A stretch of 7,501 bases of DNA from Treponema sp. (GTDB lineage Bacteria > Spirochaetota > Spirochaetia > Treponematales > Treponemataceae), in the NCBI GenBank assembly GCA_004554075.1, contig SFOB01000111.1, positions 1 through 7,501 on the forward strand, written 5' to 3'. The position numbers and the translations under genes were made by a program. Numbering within the stretch: the first letter of the stretch is position 1; each line of letters starts with the position of its first letter. This document shows positions 1 through 6,294 of this stretch, piece after piece. A model generated the notes under the pieces. That model ran no database searches and was not told the DNA's origin. It saw only the letters and a list, made by a program, of their open reading frames with translations.

Positions 1-7
1 GTGAGCC

Positions 8-811
8 ATGCTGGATAGTATTTTATTAAAAGCTCCAGTTTATCTCATAGTTTTTGTACGCTGCTTTGCGCTTATAATGACACTTCCAATGTTTTCCATG
101 CGGTCTGCTTCCCGTATTGCAAAAGTAGCAATTGCCGGATATATGGCATTTTTTATTTATGGAAGTATAGATGCCTCTGTATATGAACCCTATATCGGCC
201 AGGAAGGAGTTTCTTCAATGCTTTATGTACTGCTGCTTGCAGGCGAGGCTTTGATTGGAATTCTCATGGGCTTTTTTATTTCGATTATTTTTGCAGCCTT
301 TTCTTCTGCAGGTCAGTTTCTTGCCTTTCAGATGGGACTTTCTGCAGCCTCTTCTTACGATGCGCTTTCGCAGGTAGAAAACCCTCTCATGGGACAATTT
401 TTTAATCTTGTTGCAATGCTTGTCTTTATGCAAACCCACTGGTTCCAGAAGCTTTTCTTAGGAGGCCTTGTAACAAGCTTTTCTTCTTTGAACGCCTTGA
501 GCATTGCAACCGTAAATGAAAAACTTGCCCGCTTTATGATAAAGGGACTTACAGGACTTTTTTCTGATGCCCTTGTAATTGCCCTTCCTGTTATGGGCAC
601 TCTCTTTTTGATTACAGTTTGCACCGGTTTACTTACAAAAGCTGCTCCACAGATGAACCTTCTTTCAGAAGGATTTCCGATTATGATTCTTGTGGCATTT
701 ACAATTATTGCAATTGCAATGCCAAGTATTATAGATTTCTTTGTACGTTCATTTAATAAAGGTTTTGCAGATCTTGAGAATCTCTTTACATCAATTTCGG
801 GAGGTGTGTAG
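8..811 (+). CDS. fliR: Flagellar export apparatus membrane protein FliR
   Basis: FliR is an inner-membrane core component of the flagellar type III export gate, where it assembles with FliP and FliQ into the protein-conducting channel under the basal body. The 267-residue length is normal for the family. The protein is strongly hydrophobic, with membrane segments near residues 10-29, 38-54, 70-100, 130-147 and 220-246. Family-like stretches are visible: the N-terminal VYLIVFVRCFALIMTLPMFS, the central GQFLAFQMGLSAASSYD (102-118), and the C-terminal APQMNLLSEGFPIMILV region. The ATG at 8 fits the family N-terminus. A TGA at 2-4 could be the end of an upstream fliQ, but too little sequence is present to prove this. 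The stop lies only 3 bases before flhB, indicating co-transcription and probably translational coupling. No truncation or frameshift is seen. Confidence 0.96.
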   Translation: MLDSILLKAPVYLIVFVRCFALIMTLPMFSMRSASRIAKVAIAGYMAFFIYGSIDASVYEPYIGQEGVSSMLYVLLLAGEALIGILMGFFISIIFAAFSSAGQFLAFQMGLSAASSYDALSQVENPLMGQFFNLVAMLVFMQTHWFQKLFLGGLVTSFSSLNALSIATVNEKLARFMIKGLTGLFSDALVIALPVMGTLFLITVCTGLLTKAAPQMNLLSEGFPIMILVAFTIIAIAMPSIIDFFVRSFNKGFADLENLFTSISGGV

Positions 812-814
812 TCT

Positions 815-1885
815 ATGGCAGCAGAAGATGAAGGCCGTACCGAACAACCTTCCGAATACAAACTGGAAAAAGCCCGCAAAGAAGGCCGTGTCGCAAAAAG
901 TCAGGAAATAAGCGGCGCCCTGGTGCTTTTACTTTGTGTGGTTACAATCTTTTTTTTAGCCAGATGGTTTTTCTCAGAAATAATTACAGTATTTAAATTT
1001 TATTTTACCCAGTGCGCTTCTGCAGATGTAAAAAATCCCGCTTTTCTACCGGCCTTTTTCAACATCTTTATAAAGTGCGTTTTGCCTATTGGCCTTATCA
1101 GTGCGGTTTCTGCAGTAACAGCAAACATTGTTCAGACCAAAGGTTTTATCTTCAGTCTTAAGCCAATTGAACCAAAGTTTTCTAAAATAGTTCCAAAGTT
1201 TGGCGAGTATCTTAAGAAAACTATTTTTTCAATGAAGGGGCTTTTTAATGTAGCAAAATCTTTTGGTAAGGTAATCATCATCTGTTTTGTAGGTTACCTT
1301 TATATCAAAAAAGATTTGTTCACTCTTATTGATATAATTGATAATGGTGATGTTGCCGGAGCTCTGTCTCAGGTAGCCAGGATGGCAGCGCAGATTCTGA
1401 TTACAGTTGCGGTTCTCTTTCTTGCTCTTTCTATTCCTGATTATTTTGTTCAGCGTCATGACTTCATGGAAGAAATGAAAATGACCAAGCAGGAAGTAAA
1501 GGAAGAGTACAAGGAGATGGAAGGTGACCCGGAAGTTAAAAGCAAACTCCAGCAGATGCAGCGTCAGCTTCTTTCTCAGAATGTGCGTAAGGCAGTTGCA
1601 GAATCAGATGTAGTAATTGCAAACCCTACACACTTTGCAGTTGCCCTTAAGTATGATACAAGCGTTGCAGATTCTCCAATGGTCAATGCCAAAGGTGAAG
1701 ATAATCAGGCTCTTTTGATAAGGCGGATTGCAGAAGAAAATCATGTTCCGGTGGTAGAAAATCGTCCGGTAGCGCGAGAATTGTATACAAATGTTGAAGT
1801 TGGTGATATAATACCAGATATATATTTTACAGTATTAGCAGAAATTTATTCGCATCTTGAAAAGTTTAAGAATATAAAAAAATAA
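815..1885 (+). CDS. flhB: Flagellar export switch protein FlhB
   Basis: FlhB is the export-gate protein that switches secretion specificity from rod/hook to filament substrates after cleaving itself. The 356-residue product has the full family architecture: a basic N-terminus (PSEYKLEKARKEGRVAKSQE, about 12-31), four membrane segments near 34-53, 80-106, 149-165 and 190-210, then a charged linker and cytoplasmic domain. The autocleavage motif NPTH is intact at residues 270-273 (cleavage between N and P is established for the family). It is followed by FAVALKYD and the conserved PVVENRPVARELY segment and the E-x-G-x-x-IP motif. The start is supported by GGGAGG at 799-804, ten bases before the ATG; this site lies inside the end of fliR, so translation of the two is likely linked. 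It is complete, with nothing obviously missing. Confidence 0.97.
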   Translation: MAAEDEGRTEQPSEYKLEKARKEGRVAKSQEISGALVLLLCVVTIFFLARWFFSEIITVFKFYFTQCASADVKNPAFLPAFFNIFIKCVLPIGLISAVSAVTANIVQTKGFIFSLKPIEPKFSKIVPKFGEYLKKTIFSMKGLFNVAKSFGKVIIICFVGYLYIKKDLFTLIDIIDNGDVAGALSQVARMAAQILITVAVLFLALSIPDYFVQRHDFMEEMKMTKQEVKEEYKEMEGDPEVKSKLQQMQRQLLSQNVRKAVAESDVVIANPTHFAVALKYDTSVADSPMVNAKGEDNQALLIRRIAEENHVPVVENRPVARELYTNVEVGDIIPDIYFTVLAEIYSHLEKFKNIKK

Positions 1886-1907
1886 GTAGATTGCTGGGTG
1901 GGGACTG

Positions 1908-4025
1908 ATGGCAAACGAAAGTAGAGGGAACATTCTCAAATTTATAACAGGTAATATTGTACCTGTTGCAGTCGTATTGGCTGTATTCTTCCTCTTTGTA
2001 CCTATCCCTAAATTTTTAATTGATTTAAGCATGATTTTAAATCTTGCTCTTTCAATTATCATTCTGCTTGTTGTAGTAAGAACTCCACGACCTTCAGATT
2101 TTCAGAGCTTCCCTCGTGTAATTCTCTTCCAGACTCTTTTCAGTCTTGGTATAAATATTTCTTCAACCAGACTTATTCTTACTGGAAAAATGCAGGCAGG
2201 AACACTGGCAAATCAGAGTGACATGGTTAAGTCTTTTGCACGTATTGTTGCAGGAAATAACCTGGTTGTTGGTTTTGTAATCTTTATTATTCTGATTGTT
2301 GTACAGGTTCTTGTTGTTACAAAGGGTGCCGGCCGCGTTTCAGAAGTTGCAGCCCGCTTCTCTTTGGACTCAATGAACCAGAAACTTTTTGATATTGATA
2401 ACCGCTTAAATTCCGGTGCCATAGATGAAGCTCAGGCAGAACTTCTTAAGGAAGCAGTTCGCCGAGACATCGACTTCTATTCAAACATGGACGGTTCTTC
2501 TAAGTTCGTAAGCGGTAACGTAAAGGCCGGAATTTTTATTACTGTAATCAACCTGCTTGGCGGATTCCTTGTTGGAATGATAATGAACCGCATGCAGTTC
2601 ACAGAGGCTCTTAACACTTATTCAACACTAACAATTGGTGATGGACTTACTTCTCAGTTGCCTTCATTAATCATCTCATTTGCAACAGGTTTGCTCGTTA
2701 CTGGTACCAAATCTGATGAGTCTCTCGACCAGCAGCTTAAAGTTGAATTTACAGGTGACGGACATATTTACGAAATTGTCGGCGGTGTACTTATTGTAGC
2801 AGGACTTGCCCTTCGCGGTGGTACACAGATTCTCCTTCTGCCGGTTGGCGCCCTTGCAATCTTCATCGGCTGGCGAATGACCCGCGATAAAGAAAAGAAA
2901 GAAATTGCCCTTCAGCAGGCCAATGCACAAAAGGCTTCAAAGCAGCAGTCTTCTGCTAATGATTCAGAAAGAATCGTAATGCTGGATCCTCTTTCTCTTG
3001 AACTTGGTTATGCCCTTATTCCGCTTGTAGATCAGGAAAAGGGAGCAGAGCTTCTTGAACGAATTTCTCGAATCCGTGTTGAAGCCCGCCATGATATAGG
3101 ACTTGATATTCCAAAAATCCATATTCAGGATAACATGACTCTTGAACCGAATGATTACAGCTTTAAGATTGCAGGTATTGAAGCCGGTCATTCAGCAGTA
3201 AGAGTTGGTTATGTAATGTGTCTTGATACAGGCGCTGTTACAGAACATCTTGATGGAGAAAAAACAAAAGACCCTGCCTTTGGAATGGATGCAATCTGGC
3301 TTCCTGAAGAAAAAAGAAGTGAAGCTGAAAATGCGGGTTATGTAATTGTAGACCCACCGACAATTATTTCTACCCACATTACAGAAATCATAAAGAATCA
3401 TGCAGCAGAGCTTCTTGACCGTCAGGCAGTTTCAGTTATTCTCGATACTGTTAAACAGAAAAATCCGGTGCTTGTTTCAGAAGTCCTGGATACTGCAAAA
3501 ATCTCTTACGGTACAATCGAAAAGGTTTTGCAGAATCTTCTGGAAGAAAAAGTTTCCATCAGAAACTACGTCCGTATTCTGGAGACAATGGCAAACTACG
3601 CAGGTGTGTCTAAGAATGTCTGGGATTTAACTCAGAAAGTTCGCGAGGCCCTGGGCTTACAGATTTGTATGCAGTATGCGGACGACAATAAAAAGCTTCA
3701 TGTAATGAGACTTTCCCAGGAACTTTCAGAGCTTGTTGCAGAGCATGCTTACTATCCGGAAGACGGTTCAAAACCTTACGTTGCTTTTGACCCTGTAGAC
3801 CGTCGCCGCTGGATTCAGGCAGTAAGTTCTTCTGTTGCAAAAGTCAGTCAGCTTGGATATCAGCCGGTAATTATAACAGTAAGCAGTGTACGACAGCTTG
3901 TTTATTCTGCAATAGAAAGAGAAATGCCTGGAGTAGCAGTTATTTCTGATATGGAAATGTATGAAGCAAGTCCGACAATTGCACCGGAAATTCTGGCCGA
4001 AATTGCGGATGAAGAAAAAGAGTAA
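1908..4025 (+). CDS. flhA: Flagellar export gate protein FlhA
   Basis: FlhA is the large export-gate protein. Its membrane half couples ion flow to secretion and its cytoplasmic half forms a nonameric ring that docks chaperone-substrate complexes. The 705-residue length is typical. The N-terminal ~325 residues hold about eight membrane segments (for example 115-137, 206-228, 247-266, 289-325). A polar linker (326-353) leads to the cytoplasmic domain, roughly 354-705. Family landmarks are RPSDFQSFPRVILFQTLF, ISSTRLIL (about 84-91), TKGAGRVSEVAARF (about 138-151) and MDGSSKFVSGN (194-204). Several normally conserved positions differ: FSLGIN at 78-83 where many FlhA have LRLALN, MNQKLFDID at 156-164 where many have MPGKQMAID, and N204 where many have Asp. 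The start follows a G-rich site (GGGTGGGG, 1896-1903) and the gap from flhB is 22 bases. Confidence 0.97.
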   Translation: MANESRGNILKFITGNIVPVAVVLAVFFLFVPIPKFLIDLSMILNLALSIIILLVVVRTPRPSDFQSFPRVILFQTLFSLGINISSTRLILTGKMQAGTLANQSDMVKSFARIVAGNNLVVGFVIFIILIVVQVLVVTKGAGRVSEVAARFSLDSMNQKLFDIDNRLNSGAIDEAQAELLKEAVRRDIDFYSNMDGSSKFVSGNVKAGIFITVINLLGGFLVGMIMNRMQFTEALNTYSTLTIGDGLTSQLPSLIISFATGLLVTGTKSDESLDQQLKVEFTGDGHIYEIVGGVLIVAGLALRGGTQILLLPVGALAIFIGWRMTRDKEKKEIALQQANAQKASKQQSSANDSERIVMLDPLSLELGYALIPLVDQEKGAELLERISRIRVEARHDIGLDIPKIHIQDNMTLEPNDYSFKIAGIEAGHSAVRVGYVMCLDTGAVTEHLDGEKTKDPAFGMDAIWLPEEKRSEAENAGYVIVDPPTIISTHITEIIKNHAAELLDRQAVSVILDTVKQKNPVLVSEVLDTAKISYGTIEKVLQNLLEEKVSIRNYVRILETMANYAGVSKNVWDLTQKVREALGLQICMQYADDNKKLHVMRLSQELSELVAEHAYYPEDGSKPYVAFDPVDRRRWIQAVSSSVAKVSQLGYQPVIITVSSVRQLVYSAIEREMPGVAVISDMEMYEASPTIAPEILAEIADEEKE

Positions 4026-4042
4026 AAAGGAAAGAGATAGAA

Positions 4043-5305
4043 ATGGCATTTGATGAAGATATTGAACAGAAAATAACCGGCCGCACCTACGAAGAGTGTA
4101 AGGAAAAACTGTTTAATTTATACGGAAAAAATTTCAGAATTGTAAATAAAGTTACAGACTTCAGACCAGGTGGATTATTTTATCTAAAAAAGAAACCGGT
4201 AACTATTGTAACTTATGTAGTAAATCATCAGAAGTCTTACGCAGAAGAACCAAGAATATCTTATTCCGGATCTTATTCAGGCTCTTATTCTGAAGAAGAA
4301 CAGCTGCAGAAAAACCGTGAAGCAATTCTTCAGATGCAGGGCTCTAACAATGTAATGGTCAGTAAGAAAATTGATGATATGACCAATTCTATCGAAGAAC
4401 TCAAAAGAGAAATGAGTCAGCAGATGCAGCAGCTGGCAGTTTCAACACAGGATAAGCACGAGACAATTAAAAAGATAGAAGAAGTGCTTGAGCAGAACGA
4501 ATTCTCATTTTCTTATATAAACATGATTGAAGAAAAAATTCGTAATGATTTTTCTCTCGAGCAGCTTGATAATTTTGACCTTGTAGAACGCCGTGTTGTA
4601 GACTGGATTGGCGAATCAATTTCTATTGCAAAAGAATATGTATTCCGTCCGCCTCACGTATTTATTATAGTTGGTCCTACTGGAGTTGGAAAAACAACAA
4701 CCCTTGTTAAGCTTGCAGCTCAATTTGTAAAAAATTATGCAACCTCTCACGATGGCCACAGACCGGAAATCTGTTTTATTACAACAGATACAATGAGGGT
4801 AGGTGCTATGGAACAGCTTGAACGCTGGGGCAAGCACATGGGTGCAAATGTATTTAAGGCAGAACGTACAGAACATCTGCAGACCCTTTTTGAAGAAAAC
4901 CGGGCAAACAAAGATGCAATTTTTATTGATACTTCAGGATACAGCCCTAACGATGCAACACACATTGCGCAGATGAAGCTGCTGCTTGAAGTACCTGGAA
5001 TGAATCCGGATATTTACCTTGCTGTAATGGCCGGAACAAAGACCCGCGACCTGCAGAACATCATGCAGAATTATGAACCTTTTGGTTATAAGTCTGTAAT
5101 CGTTACCAAGTGCGACGAGTCTGAACAATTTGGAAACGTGATTAGTGTTATGCACGACAAACACAAATCAATTTCATATATTACCCACGGGCAGGTTGCC
5201 TCAAGGGATATTACAAAGGCGAATGTAGTTGATTTTCTCATTCGGCTTGAAAATTTCAAAGTGGATAGAATTCATATTGAAGATAAATTTGCAGAGGACC
5301 GCTAA
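4043..5305 (+). CDS. flhF: Flagellar placement SRP-family GTPase FlhF
   Basis: FlhF is a signal-recognition-particle-type GTPase that marks where flagella are assembled and acts with FlhG. The 420-residue protein has an N-terminal basic domain (ITGRTYEECKEKL, 11-23). A low-complexity SYSG linker (73-84) and a probable coiled-coil, Gln-rich stretch (about 107-155) follow. The GTPase domain begins near 200. Motifs are the P-loop GPTGVGKTT at 211-219, DTMRVGAMEQL at 249-259 (usual DTYRxGAxEQL), DTSGY at 296-300 (usual DTAGR), TKCD at 355-358 (guanine specificity, usual TKxD), and THGQ at 381-384. The DTAGR arginine is thus tyrosine. The start is supported by purine-rich AAGGAAAGAGA just upstream, and the gap from flhA is 17 bases. 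The arrangement flhA-flhF-flhG is the classic one, so the assignment is firm despite the motif changes. Confidence 0.95.
   Translation: MAFDEDIEQKITGRTYEECKEKLFNLYGKNFRIVNKVTDFRPGGLFYLKKKPVTIVTYVVNHQKSYAEEPRISYSGSYSGSYSEEEQLQKNREAILQMQGSNNVMVSKKIDDMTNSIEELKREMSQQMQQLAVSTQDKHETIKKIEEVLEQNEFSFSYINMIEEKIRNDFSLEQLDNFDLVERRVVDWIGESISIAKEYVFRPPHVFIIVGPTGVGKTTTLVKLAAQFVKNYATSHDGHRPEICFITTDTMRVGAMEQLERWGKHMGANVFKAERTEHLQTLFEENRANKDAIFIDTSGYSPNDATHIAQMKLLLEVPGMNPDIYLAVMAGTKTRDLQNIMQNYEPFGYKSVIVTKCDESEQFGNVISVMHDKHKSISYITHGQVASRDITKANVVDFLIRLENFKVDRIHIEDKFAEDR
4259..4294 (+). repeat. 12-bp tandem repeat in the FlhF linker
   Basis: Three 12-base units lie head to tail: TCTTATTCCGGA (4259-4270), TCTTATTCAGGC (4271-4282) and a degenerate TCTTATTCTGAA (4283-4294). 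They encode Ser-Tyr-Ser-Gly, Ser-Tyr-Ser-Gly and Ser-Tyr-Ser-Glu, residues 73-84 of FlhF. The unit is a multiple of three, so copy-number change would keep the reading frame. It lies in the flexible linker between the N-terminal domain and the coiled-coil segment. Whether the copy number varies between strains cannot be seen here. Confidence 0.85.
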
Positions 5306-5313
5306 GGCGGCCT
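5295..5313 (+). other. GC-rich hairpin spanning the flhF stop codon
   Basis: AGGACCGC (5295-5302) can pair with GCGGCCT (5307-5313), giving seven base pairs with one bulged A (5298) and a TAAG loop that contains the flhF stop codon TAA (5303-5305). No T-run follows, so it is not an intrinsic terminator. The flhG ribosome binding site AGGAG (5319-5323) begins six bases after the stem. In this AT-rich region the GC content of the stem stands out. A role in transcript stability or in tuning flhG translation is inference only. Confidence 0.45.
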
Positions 5314-5331
5314 TATTCAGGAGAACGGCAA

Positions 5332-6228
5332 ATGGAAGAACAGGCAGAAGGATTAAGCGAATTGTTTAATGAAGGTGGCTCAGTAAAATCAGAAGCTTCA
5401 GAAAAGGCTTCTGTAAAAAGAGACCATAATACCCGAATCATCGCAATTACCAGTGGTAAGGGTGGAGTAGGCAAAACTAACTTCGCCGTTAATATGGCAA
5501 TTGCCTATGCCCAGCTTGGCAAAAAGGTAATTCTTATAGACGGTGACCTTGGAATGGCAAACGTAAATGTTCTTCTGAACATCGTTCCTCAGTATAACCT
5601 TATGCACGTAATCAATAAGAAAAAGACCATGAAAGAAATCATCATGGATACTGAATTCGGCATTAAGTTTATTGCTGGTGCAAACGGTTTTTCTAAGATT
5701 GCAAACCTCAGCGTAGAAGAGCTCGAGTACTTTGCAAATCAGTTTGCAACCCTCGGAAATGCAGATATCATCATCATAGATACAGGTGCTGGAATTGCAA
5801 ACAATGTTCTTCAGTTTGTTGCTGCAGCAGATGAAGTTTTTGTAGTAACAACTCCAGAGCCAACAGCAATCACAGATGCTTACGGAATCATTAAAATCAT
5901 TACAACAGAAATTGTTGACCGTACAGTAAACATCAAACTTATTGTAAACCGTGTTCACTCTCCTGATGAAGGAAAACGTATTTCAGAGAGAATCATTACA
6001 ATCGTCGGTCAGTTCCTGGGCTATAAGATTGAATATCTTGGCTGTATTCCGGAAGATCCTTTAGTACAGGCTTCCGTAATCAGACAGAAACCATTTATTG
6101 TAGTAAATCCTACATCAAAGCCTGCAGTATATCTTAAGCATATTGTGGGAAGAATAGAAAAAACAGAACCGGATTTCAACGAGGGAGTTTCAAGCTTCCT
6201 TAAGAAATTCCTTAGTAAAAAACGATAG
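5332..6228 (+). CDS. flhG: Flagellar number regulator, MinD-type ATPase FlhG
   Basis: FlhG (also called FleN or YlxH) is a MinD/ParA-family ATPase that limits flagellar number and stimulates the GTPase of FlhF. The 298-residue length is typical. It has the deviant Walker A motif SGKGGVGKT at 41-49, with signature Lys43 and P-loop Lys48, the DGDLGMANVNVLL motif at 70-82, Walker B IIIIDTGAGI around Asp150, and TTPEPTAITDAY, which separates FlhG from most MinD proteins. The last 13 residues (286-298, FLKKFLSKKR-type) form a plausible amphipathic membrane-binding helix, as in MinD. The N-terminus EQAEGLS (3-9) resembles the DQAxxLR activator motif but lacks its arginine. The start is supported by CAGGAG at 5318-5323, eight bases before the ATG; the gap from flhF is 26 bases. 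This assignment is firmer than minD because of the neighbouring flhF. Confidence 0.95.
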   Translation: MEEQAEGLSELFNEGGSVKSEASEKASVKRDHNTRIIAITSGKGGVGKTNFAVNMAIAYAQLGKKVILIDGDLGMANVNVLLNIVPQYNLMHVINKKKTMKEIIMDTEFGIKFIAGANGFSKIANLSVEELEYFANQFATLGNADIIIIDTGAGIANNVLQFVAAADEVFVVTTPEPTAITDAYGIIKIITTEIVDRTVNIKLIVNRVHSPDEGKRISERIITIVGQFLGYKIEYLGCIPEDPLVQASVIRQKPFIVVNPTSKPAVYLKHIVGRIEKTEPDFNEGVSSFLKKFLSKKR

Positions 6229-6235
6229 CAGTTTT

Positions 6236-6264
6236 TTGACATATACACACTTGTGGTGTATAAT
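6236..6264 (+). promoter_or_regulatory. Consensus sigma-70 promoter for the downstream gene and fliA
   Basis: A perfect -35 box TTGACA (6236-6241) and a perfect -10 box TATAAT (6259-6264) are separated by exactly 17 bases, the optimal housekeeping spacing. Transcription would start near 6270-6273, leaving a leader of about 25 bases before the ATG at 6295. A-tract and T-tract sequence just upstream (6217-6222 and 6232-6237) could act as an UP element. It sits in the only gap in the window (6229-6294) longer than about 30 bases. It should drive the unnamed membrane protein gene and fliA separately from the long upstream operon. Activity is predicted, not shown. Confidence 0.85.
6242..6262. promoter_or_regulatory. 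Dyad in the promoter spacer, possible operator
   Basis: TATACAC (6242-6248) and GTGTATA (6256-6262) form a perfect 7-base inverted repeat around a 7-base centre, ACTTGTG. The dyad fills the spacer between the -35 and -10 boxes and overlaps the first bases of the -10, a classic position for a repressor operator. The right arm partly reflects the TATAAT box itself, so some of the symmetry may be chance. No regulator for it is encoded in this window. Confidence 0.35.
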
Positions 6265-6284
6265 ATTTATGGGTAATTGTAATT

Positions 6285-6290
6285 GGGAGG
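6285..6290 (+). promoter_or_regulatory. Ribosome binding site that fixes the start at 6295
   Basis: GGGAGG lies four bases before the ATG at 6295. An in-frame TTG at 6283 would extend the protein by four residues (GGK plus the initiator), but it overlaps this site and has no ribosome binding site of its own. The ATG at 6295 is therefore preferred. Confidence 0.8.
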
Positions 6291-6294
6291 AAAA

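Noticed and set aside
355..879. 174-residue minus-strand open frame opposite the end of fliR and start of flhB
   Set aside because: It crosses the boundary of two firm plus-strand genes and has no family motif. A shadow frame.
3400..3630. 76-residue plus-strand frame inside flhA
   Set aside because: Out of frame within the conserved cytoplasmic domain of FlhA, with no sign of its own function.
5295..5320. Intrinsic terminator after flhF
   Set aside because: The hairpin is not followed by a T-run, and flhG follows within a few bases with its own ribosome binding site.
5398..5958. 186-residue minus-strand open frame opposite flhG
   Set aside because: It lies wholly inside flhG, is Cys/Tyr/Asn-rich with no recognisable domain, and is the mirror of a well-supported gene. 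A shadow frame.
6201..6228. Sigma-28-like promoter (TAAG ... AACGATAG) at the end of flhG
   Set aside because: Only partial match to TAAA-N15-GCCGATAA: the -35 and -10 both have mismatches and the spacing is 16. The nearby sigma-70 boxes are far better.
6283..6294. TTG start giving a four-residue longer form of the unnamed membrane protein
   Set aside because: The TTG overlaps the GGGAGG ribosome binding site that serves the ATG at 6295, and no other site precedes it.
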